A stretch of DNA of 54,518 nucleotides from Candidatus Poseidoniales archaeon (GCA_003602475.1 QQSC01000009.1:67267-121784); one strand, 5' to 3'. Positions 25,901-34,529 are shown, counted from the first letter of the stretch. A program made the numbers and translations. Notes: generated by a model from the letters alone, not told the origin.

Positions 25901-28900
25901 GCAGATGGAACAGGTAACTTTGCCGGTTCCAAGGGTTCCATCCTTGCAGACGATGGTGGAAGCAGTGGCAACAAGGCCATCATACGGTCGATCTCTTCGA
26001 CGTATGGACTGAACTTGGACATCCAATCCGGCTCCTTGACCCTTGACAACGCTGAGTTGCGAGATCTGGCTCAAGACGCTACCATGGATGCTGCTTTGTA
26101 CATTGGATCTGGTGCAACCTTGACCCTGCGCAATGGAGCCACCATTTACGGTTCAACGGCCTCATCAGATGACATGGCCACGGTCAAACTTGACGGTGGA
26201 ACGGCCAGCATCACCGATTCGACCATCCAAAATTCTGACACATCGGGAACTGCTCTCTGGATTGAGAACTCTCAGCCAGCCATTGACGGTATCACTGTCA
26301 AGGGCTCAGCAGTTGGTATCATGTCCTACAATGCCGCCCCACAAATCGAAGGATTCACCTCCAGCGGAAACACCGTTGGTGTCGAAACCTACGGCGGTAT
26401 GTCCTTGCCTACCATCTACCGGAGTTCTTCTCTGTCAGGTCAGGCAAACGGTTGGACCACCTACCAGTTTGACATGTCCAACTACTTGGGTGAGGGAGAT
26501 TATCTTCAACTTGGAGCCAACTCCATCTACGGTGGCGGTAACGCCCACCCATCGTACAACTACGCATCAAGCAAGTACTACTTCATCACCGATCGATACA
26601 ACGTCCAACTCGAAGACGACAGTGGCAACGTGTGGAACGTCACCAGCAACGACCAAACCGGATACTACCCCTACAGTTCTTCAGACCCTGCTATCAGCAA
26701 CTCTGAAGTTGGTAGTTACAACGGAGGTACTGGTGGAGCTCCATCATGGCACTGCAACTACTACTCGATCGACTACGGGCCCAACTACTTCCGAGAAGGA
26801 TACTACTACATCATGCACCGCATGTGGTTGGGGAAGTCCTCCTACAGCTCCTACGACAAGCCCGATGAATTCGGATTCGCTTGGGAAGGTGTCGACGGCT
26901 TGACCCCTACTGGAACAAGTGCCTACCCGTACCGATACTGGGGTTACTACTCCCCATCGTTCTACTTCAACGGTGTCTACAGTCCTCCAGAAGGACCCAA
27001 CGGACAACCAACGAACGGACCTGGACAACCTGGTAACATCGGCAACCCACTCAGCTACGCTTCGGGTGGATACTACAACAACTACGGTGTCTGCTTGGAT
27101 TACGCTTACACGTACTTCATGCAAAGTGGACAGGGTGCTCGATTGACCATGCCCATCGTGGACATCTCCGCCAGCAACATCACCAAGGTGTCCCTCTGGG
27201 TTGACGTTCTTCACCGAGGCAACGACAACTACCAAGACCGTTACGAGTTTGTCGCTCGCGCCGGAAACGATCCAGGTGAACTGGGTGATTACCTCCGCGA
27301 GTCTGGTACCCCCTTGTTCGCCAACGGTACCATCACGGATGCTGACTACGGAATTGACGTCGGTGGCGCATTCGCCGCTGGTGTCTTTGAGAACATCACG
27401 GTGACGGCCCCAACCTACGCTGGTTTGCACGTGACCGGTCAAGCCGCCTCTTCGTTTGACGGACTTACTGTCACCGATGGTGACTACGGTGTCTTGGTCG
27501 GCTCCGCCGGATCCGGCAGCTTCCACCTCAACAATTTGGACCTCAACGACCAAGACCTTGCAGGTATTTACTACCTCAACGACATCAGCGGAGACGTCAC
27601 CGGTTCCATTGAGGATTCTGCTGGACCAGCGTTCAAGTACGGTTCCGGAACCAGCAAGGACATCACATTCAGTGACATGTCCATAGAAAACAACTCTGTT
27701 GGAATAGATGCTGGCGGATCGGGTGATTTCACTCTGACCAACGTGACCATGAACAACACGGCTGATGTTGAAATTTCAGGGTCCTCCACCATGGACTTCA
27801 TTGAAGGTACAGTTGACACCTCCATCGTGTCTGTAACTGGCATTGGTCAGTTCAACCGACAACGTCTGGTTGACATCACTGTTCAGGCCAACGTGTCTTC
27901 GAACACCACCAACGTGTCGGATACACTCGTGGTCTTGAAGGACAACAACGGAGCGGTGCAAGCACAAGTTGAAACCAATACCAACGGTGTTGCAGAAGGA
28001 CTTACTTTCACGACCCAAAAGGTGGATTCAACCGGAGTTACCGTTTTGAGCACCACCGGATACGAAGCCGTTACTGTGGCGAAGATCGGGAACTACTACT
28101 ACACTTCATCAAGTGATAACAACGGAGATTTCCGATACGACTTCCACGACATGACCCTGACGGACAACTCAGGACAACTGTCCACGATGTATCTTGAGGA
28201 CACATTCACGGCTCGACTGTGCTACGGCTTCTCGTCCAGTTCCTACATCTTCCAGGAAACCTGTGCAAGCGGTCTATCGACAAGTCAATCTCGAACCTTC
28301 AGCAACGGTATGACGGAGTATGGGTACTACTATTCCCACGACGACTCTGACCTCGCTGGAGAAACAGTGATGATGGATTCACCGTTCTTCTATCTTGACA
28401 ACGGCAACCACAACTGGAACGGCAGCACATGGATCTCCACAGCTTCCTACGACTACTACGGTACCAACATCATGTACATGCGAAGCAATTCCGATACGAA
28501 CGTCTACTTCAGCGATTCAACGGTGACCGCCCTTGGAGTTTCTGATTCTGGAGACAACCAAGGATTCTCCCTTGGTCGACTCTACAACCCAATGGACCTT
28601 GTGATGAACAACACCAGCATCTCTGGACTGAGTGTCATCTACGGTTCCATGGCGTACAAGTACACCTGGAGTTCCACGAACCACCACACGCTTGAAGAAT
28701 TCCAAGTGACCAACAGCACGTTCACTCACTTCCGTGGATACCGTGACGGTACCAGCCTCAACTACGAGGATTCGTGCATCGCCATGACCGGTGGTGACGG
28801 CGCTGTCATCGCAGACAACAACTTCGACAACTGCATGATTGGTGTCTTGATGGACCTGTCACCGTACTCCTACACGCACTCTCGCAGTGAATACGGATCC

Positions 28901-31900
28901 GACAACCTCACCATCAGTGGAAACACCTTCGTCAACGGTGGCGAAGTTGCGGACATCTACGGGGACCCCAACAACAACGTTGACGGTCTCATCGTTTCGG
29001 GCAACACCATGAACCCCACCAGCGGTGGAAGTGGAATTGCCATTCAAAGCGGATCTGCGAAGGACATGGTCATCTCAGACAACACCATCAACAACGCTGC
29101 AGACGGTATTTACCTCCGCTCGGTGATGAACTTCACCATTGATGACAACACCATTTCTGGTGTGAGTGATGCCTCCGAAACGGGTATCCTTGTCTACGGC
29201 GGAAGCGGTGATGTGATTGACAACACCTTGGTTGACGCAGACGGTGGACTTTACCTCTACCAGATGGAATCGCCTCCTTCACCATCTTCTGCTCTCTGTG
29301 AAATCAGCTCGAGCGATTACCGCCGATCGACGTCCTGTTCATGGACGCTTGCCGCAGGAAAGGAAGCAGCGTTCAACCTCGGAACCGACAGTTGGGGCTA
29401 TGAGATCAGCATCACAGTTACGTTGCCAAACGGCACCACCGACAGCTGGCCCACCTACACCTTCAGCAGCAACACCAACTACAACCCGTTGAAGACCTAC
29501 ACCGACCCTGGAAACTACACGTTGACCGTGAGTGACTCGTTCGGTGACGGTGGTGCAACCATCACTGTTTTGGAGTCCTCCTCTGGCTCAACCGGCTATG
29601 TTGGACCTACGGTCACCGGCAACACCATCGGTGTCAGCCCAGGCCGTTCAGCGCCCAACGCACAAGGACTTGTTATGCTGGATTGCGATGGTGTTAACAT
29701 CCAATCTGGAACGAACGCCATTACGCTAACCGACAACGCCATGGTGATTGAGAACTGTGACGTTTCTGACACTGGGTCCGTCCTCGTGGGTACCGACACT
29801 GCTTCCACCAACGGTATCTTTGGTGATGACAGCAACTCAGCTCTCTCGCTGAACGGAACCGACATCAGTGGATTCGCTACTGGTGTCATCAAGGAAGGCG
29901 GTGTTCTGAACATGTTCGGCGACGCTGACATCACTGGTGTTGATTACGCCGTTTACGCCGACGACACCGAAGTGATTGCCATCGGCGCCAGTGTTGACGG
30001 AGGAACTGCAGGAACAGGTCTCCACGTTGTCGACAGTGACAACGTGTGGGTCTATCCAATGGATGCGTCTGGACTTGTTGGAATGTACGTCGAAAACACA
30101 CCGTTCCGCTGGGACGGTGGTGAATCCGACGCCACGACAACCTTGTCTGTTGTTGATGCCATCGGCAGTGTTGAGAACATGACCTGGTCAGCCTCATCTA
30201 CGCAGATTGACGCCGGTTCAGGTGCGCATGTCACTTCGATTGGTAACACATTGAACCCATCGAGGATCAACGTGCACACCACCGCAGTCATCGACGAAGC
30301 CAACCTCTTGTCAATGGAAACGAACCACCTCGGTGCCTCTCCTACCAACGAAGTTGCTTTGCTCTTGACCTCCACGGACAACGAGCGTGCTTCCTACGTG
30401 TCGACAAGCTTCCAGCCTGAAGTCATGACCGTTGACGGATCCAACAACGATTGGGTTGGTGGCAACGCCCTCAACCCCGCTGGATTCGCTATGCCAGGTA
30501 ACATGAGCGGTGACGGAACTGACGATTTCCTCGTGACCTACATTGAAGGCGACGGTATCTACTTCGGTATGACCGGAGCCGACCTGTCCACCTCTGACGT
30601 GATGATTTACCTCAGCGTTGACGGCGGTGGCAGTGATGTCGGCTACAATGGACTCGGCGGTGCTCACAACCTCCCATTCAACGCAAATTACGTGTTGTGG
30701 GCAGACAGTGAAGCCTCCAATGACCTGTACAGTTACGGCTTCCTCGGCTGGGGTCCCTCCAGCCTGAGCACGGCCAACACGGACGTTGACTTCTCCACTT
30801 CCGTGGCTGAGTTGTACATCCCATGGAGTCGTCTTGGCGGCATGCCCGACCAAATCGATATCGTGGCTATTGTGCAACAAGAAACAACTGCAGACATTGA
30901 CGTGGTTCACCCCATGCAAACCATTGACGCTGGCACAACTCAACAGAACTTGACCAAGTTCATGACCGTTGAGCTGACCAAGGATGACCTTGCAACCGGT
31001 GAACTCGACGATGAAGTTCTGGTCTACCGTTCCTACAAGGGTTCGATCACGCCATCAGCTGCTAAGGAATACAACCTCATGGTCAAGACCGACGCAGATT
31101 GCGCTCAAGACTGGGCCATTGTGGAAGACATCTCGGTGGCCACCAACGTGGTCTTTGATTCAGGGTACACAGCTGGCACCGGTGAAACTACCGATGTTCG
31201 CTCAACCATTGACATCTTGCGAGCATGTCCAGTTATTGACACGGTTGGAACCAACCCGGCAACTGACGGACTGGTTGACTACAGTGTTGATGAAGACTCG
31301 AACGCCTACACCTTCAGCCTCACCGATTTGGCTGACGACGTGCAAGACTTGGAAGCTGACTTGACATGGAGCATGACGGAAGGAACGCTTGTGGCACACG
31401 ACAACGTCTTGGTGGATTGGGTTCAGAACGGACAAAGTGTAACCATCACACCTCTCGATGACCAATTCGGAACCGTTGTCTTCGCCTTTGAGGTGACCGA
31501 CAGCAACGGATTGACCGATGACCACAACATCACCTTCACCGTTGACAACATCAACGATGCTCCGGTGATCTGCAACATCGAGCGCGCCGACTGCATGCCA
31601 ATCCTCTCAGAAGACGATGGTTTCAACAACATCCTGCCCGAAGGCTTCGGCACACACACCAAGTTCCTTGGTGACGTCTCGAACACCACACGTTCGTACA
31701 TCCGTGACATGGCCAACGAGCAAGCGCCCACCCGCCAGGTCTACAGCTGGACCGCCATGGCTTACAACGACGGCACCACCAACGCCTGTTCCGCTTTCTC
31801 TGTGGACATTGACAACAACGAGTTGACGATTACCGAGAACGCGAGCAACGAACTTGGTGGCACCTGTGACATTGTCATGGGTCTGTCAGACAACGGTGCT

Positions 31901-33733
31901 GAAAACACTGCAGCAAGCCCATTGACGATTGAGTTCAACGTGTCCCCTGTCAACGATGCACCTGTCATCCTTGATTGGAACCGAACAACTTCGACGGTGA
32001 TGACGGCCGACAACGGCTCGATTCCTGCTTTGCCATGGTCGATCTCCCTCATGGAAGACGACACCAGTATTGCCAACCTCACGTACGACATGTCGGCCAT
32101 CAAGGACGATGTTGACCACGAGATGAGCGACTTGACCTGGACGGTTGAATCAACGGACCAATGTGTGTACACGAACTACTTCACCACGAACATCGTTGGT
32201 GACGATCTTGTGTTCACCCTCATCGAAGACGCTACCACCAACGCCAACGATTGGGAAATCGACTACTTGAACGACAACGGTATCCACCAAATCGGACCGT
32301 CTGGTTCTGAATACTGTCAGATCCGTTTGGTTCTTCGAGACACCGCTGTGGCTCCAAGTTACAACCCCAACTACGGAACCATGGCCATTGCTGACTACCA
32401 GCAAGGTGTGGCCACCAAGGAAATCGGTGTGCGTGTCGAAAACGTCCGTGAGCAAGTGCCAGACTACGCCTTCAACGATGAAAGCGGCTTCTCGTTCAAC
32501 GGCGTGTCCAACGTCATGACCGGCACCTATGTGCCAGTCACTGTGACTGTGGATGCCGGTGGCGACGAAGGACCTTACCGATACGACCACATGTTGGCTG
32601 TAACCTTCCACACGGATGGTCACGACGACGTTGAATTGACACGGTACTACACCGTTCCATCCTACGGCCAGGACGTTGCCATCACCGAAGACGTGTTCGT
32701 CACTCGAGACACCACCCATGTGTGGGTCGAGATGGATGTGCTGACCTGTTTGGACAACCCGTGCGACTTGACAGCAAGCACCGCTGATCGCTTCCAAGTT
32801 GATGAACCCGCATCTCACTATGCGACCATCAACAACGTGCAAAGCACCGATGCTTGGTCCAAGCCTGGACAATACGGTAAGGACGCAACCAGCACCTCGC
32901 AACGCCGACCTCTCCTTGAGGACAGCAACTGGTGCAACAACATCATGACCTCACTCGAGACCGCTGATGTCTGCAACCATGCGAACCAGCCTGCCAGTGC
33001 GTTCCTGTCAACCGACCAGAACATGCCCAATGTCGTGGACACCATCGGAGCAAGCTCCGTGCCATCGTTCGCACCAAGCCTTGTCGCTGTGTCATTGGCC
33101 GGTCTCTTTGTCGGAGCCCTTACCCTCTCCAGCCGACGTGCTGACGATGAGGAAGAGGTCGCTTCCATGAAGGACGATGAAACTGCAGTCAGCCCTGTGA
33201 TCGCTACCATCCTGATGGTGGCCATCACCGTGGTCCTCTCTGGTGTCATCTATGTCTGGGCTTCCAGCCTTGCAGAAACTGACGTGAAAGGAGTGCCTCG
33301 TGTGACCTTTGATATCGAAGACATCAACGGTGTTGACGTTGACCAAGGTCACTGGCGTATCTCAGTCCAAGCGACCGAGACCGATCTGGCGACCCAAGCA
33401 GTGGAAGTCCGTGTGGACTACCCCAACGCTACCGGCGGACTTGAGACCGTGGTTGTTAACCTCGCAGAAAGCAGCGGTGTGTACGGATTTAACCCGTCCA
33501 ACAGCGATGCCTTCGTGATGTTTGTTGATTCAGTTGACCGTGAACAAACCGGCGAAGACGAGTTCCGCTCGGTCTCGACCTTCAACACCGGTGACACGAT
33601 CTTCGTGCGAACCCACGCCCCTGACGGCACGCCTCTTGAAGGCGCAACCATCACGCTGACCTATGCCCCACCTGGTGGCGACGGTGCACTGTTGAAGACC
33701 TTCTCCGGATTGAACTACAACAAGGCTGTTTGA
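19916..33733 (+). CDS. Giant modular cell-surface protein (4605 residues) ending in an archaeal pilin module
   Basis: Signal peptide: KNKKQK, then a hydrophobic helix at 13-32. About 40-330 resembles the N-terminal domain of bacterial YD/RHS and DNRLRE wall proteins, ending in YPLAIDPTI. About 332-530 is DNRLRE-like. Ig-like, Tyr-rich and bending-strand modules follow, including 'FDYFGTTY...APFWS' (about 1220-1290). Several right-handed beta-helix blocks (about 1304-1790, 1959-2162, 2465-2630, 2820-3120, 3222-3480) show 'I-x-D-N-T-I' repeats. About 3490-3670 is a CBM9/DOMON-like sandwich, and about 3780-4180 holds cadherin-like repeats (NINDAPVI, PVNDAPVI). A TM helix lies at about 4385-4405 with SSRRADDEEE, then the pilin module 4418-4605. 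One uninterrupted frame with uniform codon bias supports a real gene. Probable role is adhesion to particles or other cells, possibly glycan binding. No peptidase or glycosidase active site was recognised. Confidence 0.88.
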   Translation: MLGNKNKKQKTVFGGIGIALLLCALMVLMPMSGYVDNTSAEVEFVEASTTEDEFFSLPERIAEADYELNPALELQGMRDETTKTYLNEDGTFSQIVTSEPIHYYNDEGVWSDINLNIQARPDGWAVTENSFTTMFAPEAAGGMAIQANQFVDPIYSGMNPMIVGLDTLQNEPFVMESAPAHTGVEVGGNVIRYPLADGMNLDYTVQSTGVKQNLVLREAPIIPEHINYFGLSEAMVLPVGYALYSGETVVGEEILTTQDPLHIRNVETGELLAEIPAPVVVESGDAEPYTGTFVVRANGPSILLVTLVETDWLLSEDRVYPLAIDPTINVNSASGGYCYIYSASCYTSTTRYHYRSYGTYYYVPWNKFTFTSANSLAQGATIDKIEFRKYMAYANAQSVNFNVVVLEECGLDVRYNYGITTNACNGNPIASSKMVTNYGGSNALSLLSSIGNSPTAATVGSTGTGWKTVSLCSTSTTCNVTTDGIGHIKEAQANLTTVGIGEHYNTSSYYNTRASATGSTNSHIRIVYSGGTDPDAPTASFTPYTGIDSYIEGERTFFTTLTDMSGIDTTTAGAPSLHYSVDNGTTWSETTYGLGTNSEFDGGELVSVGTCGTSDSECTFKARTPALEYGDQLQYYWEFQDLAPTTQTPAGPNTGFEPALVGNQSTPTPYTVDIVDPEDAPADHKKMTTLSTDVHASSQFTPQGFFDRQMTYYAHSNEYFFEFDTSGCGTGSQQCFYTSTSTFYANWLLRWNNNVPTGSYGMNSGSTSGNMELRATDGGYLQINAADGPGMNLIYHYDSATNEWGTVGVDTETGIDTILTGGSSMTQSVSYGYTSAYKFSIPGDITGTFGKHTFNATGSYIDNSTGSNVTMYNANRMCVTTNGWYYFYRAGTYDRCTSAYYMIYGSTTSYRWSGFALGSGYYGRQATSGTMTYKVGNVAPTPDTFAPEFIHSALGDSHSGTRVVSVQIIDAGDPSSGLNTTETPGVGPTMYYRVTPDGGTAGSWSSVLMDAEGVSDPADCALAMCTWTADIEDLEVNDSVDYYFTAKDTSTVSSTPNANTSSTFDFARGDPNKVLVVEWRDRSYYYTYGPMCTVQALFYDVTNEIEYKYDSNCRTTYNSWSIGYMDQTRQKGDSILYSSSTSYNNNPGHQPTSNNYRIQTSATSHGWESFDLGLTEVANANTALSGTSGGTPYTYYCWYYYSSYQNQCNANVDIPAGFEFDYFGTTYDGDDTNDRMQIGRQGYMYFVDNGNTNVERGVWTWHNPQLPYSSSSIARPGLIAPFWSNYNNYYCFTTSTSDCSTYYRIMPYEGKGTDVTADITADPNWDLTDSPIRINPTNDYLVVSSDLTIQPGVQIQIAPGKGISFDGACTRFTAIGNESSPINFTGVNNGEWLGMSFTDDCTTATGTDDRHQFSHVNFNNTTDAVFRAGSRHNGQGPSCGTSTADCNAGNFTLSDVTFSNVGSVFTHGSGQGTVITMTDFSISDVDESCFNVPEDSMLTLMEGTMTNCNTDGGTSDGAVVSVAGSNGDGLLHMENVTVTNAYQNFIDVDLEHLFLSNVSVTNAASSLYTMKAIDHTPTQATSTAYLFNVDVPNYGMDSNIDAMEHLTLHDVDLTDNDLVIRPGGASQTGAGPSSADAIIDTLTAGDLTMARVHPGTFDDLTAGDVTMSGSAITSETMNMGNFDIGSFAITGCGWTLIMDTPSLDDFKSSASCSNSKNTATINDATFNHGSLTTDVIDGRNSMITVGESTITSTTANVSTDVGKARSGADLVLIDVSLNGNDCADENGSTGSCSVDVATSTSNPSMVYYGGLATVRLYRVVNSAPVWKGDHVVTTTLVSGTTSELFQVGSHTTDANGNASVWVVVADSDGTTYEDHILRAFGTAGQNETYPNDWGVTSLASSWYNDSFTWGDHLSLELTPVPISFNDPNLDCQTLVSDPAWSNISANYNPATKLFTFDDTTLNVAADLLLDGCGIVLNGGKLQFQSSATNSPVITLADGTGNFAGSKGSILADDGGSSGNKAIIRSISSTYGLNLDIQSGSLTLDNAELRDLAQDATMDAALYIGSGATLTLRNGATIYGSTASSDDMATVKLDGGTASITDSTIQNSDTSGTALWIENSQPAIDGITVKGSAVGIMSYNAAPQIEGFTSSGNTVGVETYGGMSLPTIYRSSSLSGQANGWTTYQFDMSNYLGEGDYLQLGANSIYGGGNAHPSYNYASSKYYFITDRYNVQLEDDSGNVWNVTSNDQTGYYPYSSSDPAISNSEVGSYNGGTGGAPSWHCNYYSIDYGPNYFREGYYYIMHRMWLGKSSYSSYDKPDEFGFAWEGVDGLTPTGTSAYPYRYWGYYSPSFYFNGVYSPPEGPNGQPTNGPGQPGNIGNPLSYASGGYYNNYGVCLDYAYTYFMQSGQGARLTMPIVDISASNITKVSLWVDVLHRGNDNYQDRYEFVARAGNDPGELGDYLRESGTPLFANGTITDADYGIDVGGAFAAGVFENITVTAPTYAGLHVTGQAASSFDGLTVTDGDYGVLVGSAGSGSFHLNNLDLNDQDLAGIYYLNDISGDVTGSIEDSAGPAFKYGSGTSKDITFSDMSIENNSVGIDAGGSGDFTLTNVTMNNTADVEISGSSTMDFIEGTVDTSIVSVTGIGQFNRQRLVDITVQANVSSNTTNVSDTLVVLKDNNGAVQAQVETNTNGVAEGLTFTTQKVDSTGVTVLSTTGYEAVTVAKIGNYYYTSSSDNNGDFRYDFHDMTLTDNSGQLSTMYLEDTFTARLCYGFSSSSYIFQETCASGLSTSQSRTFSNGMTEYGYYYSHDDSDLAGETVMMDSPFFYLDNGNHNWNGSTWISTASYDYYGTNIMYMRSNSDTNVYFSDSTVTALGVSDSGDNQGFSLGRLYNPMDLVMNNTSISGLSVIYGSMAYKYTWSSTNHHTLEEFQVTNSTFTHFRGYRDGTSLNYEDSCIAMTGGDGAVIADNNFDNCMIGVLMDLSPYSYTHSRSEYGSDNLTISGNTFVNGGEVADIYGDPNNNVDGLIVSGNTMNPTSGGSGIAIQSGSAKDMVISDNTINNAADGIYLRSVMNFTIDDNTISGVSDASETGILVYGGSGDVIDNTLVDADGGLYLYQMESPPSPSSALCEISSSDYRRSTSCSWTLAAGKEAAFNLGTDSWGYEISITVTLPNGTTDSWPTYTFSSNTNYNPLKTYTDPGNYTLTVSDSFGDGGATITVLESSSGSTGYVGPTVTGNTIGVSPGRSAPNAQGLVMLDCDGVNIQSGTNAITLTDNAMVIENCDVSDTGSVLVGTDTASTNGIFGDDSNSALSLNGTDISGFATGVIKEGGVLNMFGDADITGVDYAVYADDTEVIAIGASVDGGTAGTGLHVVDSDNVWVYPMDASGLVGMYVENTPFRWDGGESDATTTLSVVDAIGSVENMTWSASSTQIDAGSGAHVTSIGNTLNPSRINVHTTAVIDEANLLSMETNHLGASPTNEVALLLTSTDNERASYVSTSFQPEVMTVDGSNNDWVGGNALNPAGFAMPGNMSGDGTDDFLVTYIEGDGIYFGMTGADLSTSDVMIYLSVDGGGSDVGYNGLGGAHNLPFNANYVLWADSEASNDLYSYGFLGWGPSSLSTANTDVDFSTSVAELYIPWSRLGGMPDQIDIVAIVQQETTADIDVVHPMQTIDAGTTQQNLTKFMTVELTKDDLATGELDDEVLVYRSYKGSITPSAAKEYNLMVKTDADCAQDWAIVEDISVATNVVFDSGYTAGTGETTDVRSTIDILRACPVIDTVGTNPATDGLVDYSVDEDSNAYTFSLTDLADDVQDLEADLTWSMTEGTLVAHDNVLVDWVQNGQSVTITPLDDQFGTVVFAFEVTDSNGLTDDHNITFTVDNINDAPVICNIERADCMPILSEDDGFNNILPEGFGTHTKFLGDVSNTTRSYIRDMANEQAPTRQVYSWTAMAYNDGTTNACSAFSVDIDNNELTITENASNELGGTCDIVMGLSDNGAENTAASPLTIEFNVSPVNDAPVILDWNRTTSTVMTADNGSIPALPWSISLMEDDTSIANLTYDMSAIKDDVDHEMSDLTWTVESTDQCVYTNYFTTNIVGDDLVFTLIEDATTNANDWEIDYLNDNGIHQIGPSGSEYCQIRLVLRDTAVAPSYNPNYGTMAIADYQQGVATKEIGVRVENVREQVPDYAFNDESGFSFNGVSNVMTGTYVPVTVTVDAGGDEGPYRYDHMLAVTFHTDGHDDVELTRYYTVPSYGQDVAITEDVFVTRDTTHVWVEMDVLTCLDNPCDLTASTADRFQVDEPASHYATINNVQSTDAWSKPGQYGKDATSTSQRRPLLEDSNWCNNIMTSLETADVCNHANQPASAFLSTDQNMPNVVDTIGASSVPSFAPSLVAVSLAGLFVGALTLSSRRADDEEEVASMKDDETAVSPVIATILMVAITVVLSGVIYVWASSLAETDVKGVPRVTFDIEDINGVDVDQGHWRISVQATETDLATQAVEVRVDYPNATGGLETVVVNLAESSGVYGFNPSNSDAFVMFVDSVDREQTGEDEFRSVSTFNTGDTIFVRTHAPDGTPLEGATITLTYAPPGGDGALLKTFSGLNYNKAV
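33167..33733 (+). other. Archaeal type IV pilin module at the C-terminus of the giant frame, with possible internal start
   Basis: From the ATG at 33167 the frame encodes a 188-residue unit with all parts of a stand-alone archaeal pilin. It has a short charged leader MKDDE, the hydrophobic TAVSPVIATILMVAITVVL-type N-terminal helix (archaeal pilin/archaellin N domain), VIYVWASSL, then a beta-rich head. AGAGGT lies 7 nt before this ATG, a fitting ribosome-binding site. No stop separates it from the surface protein's own C-terminal anchor (RRADDEEEV). It may be a true fusion, a separately translated pilin, or a precursor cut by prepilin peptidase on the cytoplasmic side. Confidence 0.6.
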
Positions 33734-33774
33734 TGGCGTTCGTCTCTTGAAGAACGACCTGTCTGGTCCCCTTT

Positions 33775-33796
33775 GAGGGGCTCTTCGGAGCCCCTC
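33775..33796 (+). terminator. Strong UUCG hairpin after the giant gene
   Basis: GAGGGGCTC-TTCG-GAGCCCCTC is a perfect 9-bp stem with a stable UUCG tetraloop, 42 nt after the stop. No T-tract follows, so it may protect the 3' end or mark a processing site rather than act as a simple terminator. It sits 61 nt upstream of the next gene. Confidence 0.5.
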
Positions 33797-33857
33797 ATTG
33801 GTGTGCTGTGTAGCATGGAATGCGAAGCCTTTCAAGCAGAGCCTCTGCTGGAAAAGC

Positions 33858-34529
33858 ATGGACAAGTTGCCTCAAGTGGTGGTTTTCGATTGCGACGGTG
33901 TGTTGGTTGACGCTGTGAGTTCATGGCGAACACTGCACGATGCCTTTGGTACCGACAACGCTCACAATCTGAATCGCTTCATACGGGGCGAGATCAGCGA
34001 CGTTGAGTTCATGCGGTCAGACATCCAGATGTGGAAAGCTGTCCAAGACCCCATCCATCAGGATGAGATCTTCCGTGCCTATTCGGGTGTCTCCTTGATG
34101 CCTGGAGCGAAGGAACTGGTTGCAGACCTGCAAGCAGCAGGTGTGTATGTTGCCATCGTAAGCGCTGGCGTTGATGTCTTTGTGTCATCCATAGCCGCCA
34201 TGCTCAAGGTCGACGATTGGATCGCCAACGGTTTTGTCTTTGATGACAACGGATACCTCACCGACGAGGGTGTGTGCCGGCTTCACGCGACTGGCAAAGG
34301 AGCCATCATAACCCGGCTGCTCGACATGCAAGGTTTTGATGCCTCAATGTGCGTTTCAGTTGGAGATTCAGAAATGGACCTTTCCATGATGGTGGACGGC
34401 AGTCGTTTCATCGGATTCAACCCTTCAAGGCAGAGTTCCACAGACGCCTTTGCAAAAGCTGATGTTCCCGTTGTAATTGAGAAGGATCTTGGGCTGTTGA
34501 GGACCATGCTTGGCCTATCCAAGTCTTGA
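33858..34529 (+). CDS. HAD-superfamily phosphatase, phosphoserine phosphatase-like
   Basis: A 223-residue HAD hydrolase. Motif I is FDCDGVLVD (nucleophile D11, acid D13). Motif II is the serine in IVSAGVD (near 97), the lysine of motif III lies in the helix before CVSVGD, and motif IV is GDSEMDLSM. The cap is a short helical insert after motif I ('SSWRTLHDAFGT...'), as in SerB-type C1-cap enzymes. The most likely reaction is dephosphorylation of a small metabolite such as phosphoserine; SerB members usually have FDxDxT, whereas V is present here, so the substrate is uncertain. ATG 33858 is chosen; the upstream open frame has no homology and crosses the hairpin. It is convergent with the PolD small subunit gene (75-nt gap). 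Confidence 0.83.
   Translation: MDKLPQVVVFDCDGVLVDAVSSWRTLHDAFGTDNAHNLNRFIRGEISDVEFMRSDIQMWKAVQDPIHQDEIFRAYSGVSLMPGAKELVADLQAAGVYVAIVSAGVDVFVSSIAAMLKVDDWIANGFVFDDNGYLTDEGVCRLHATGKGAIITRLLDMQGFDASMCVSVGDSEMDLSMMVDGSRFIGFNPSRQSSTDAFAKADVPVVIEKDLGLLRTMLGLSKS

Noticed and set aside
26133-26903. 256-codon plus-strand frame within the giant gene
   Set aside because: Thr/Pro/Ser-rich low-complexity product of a shifted frame; no start signal.
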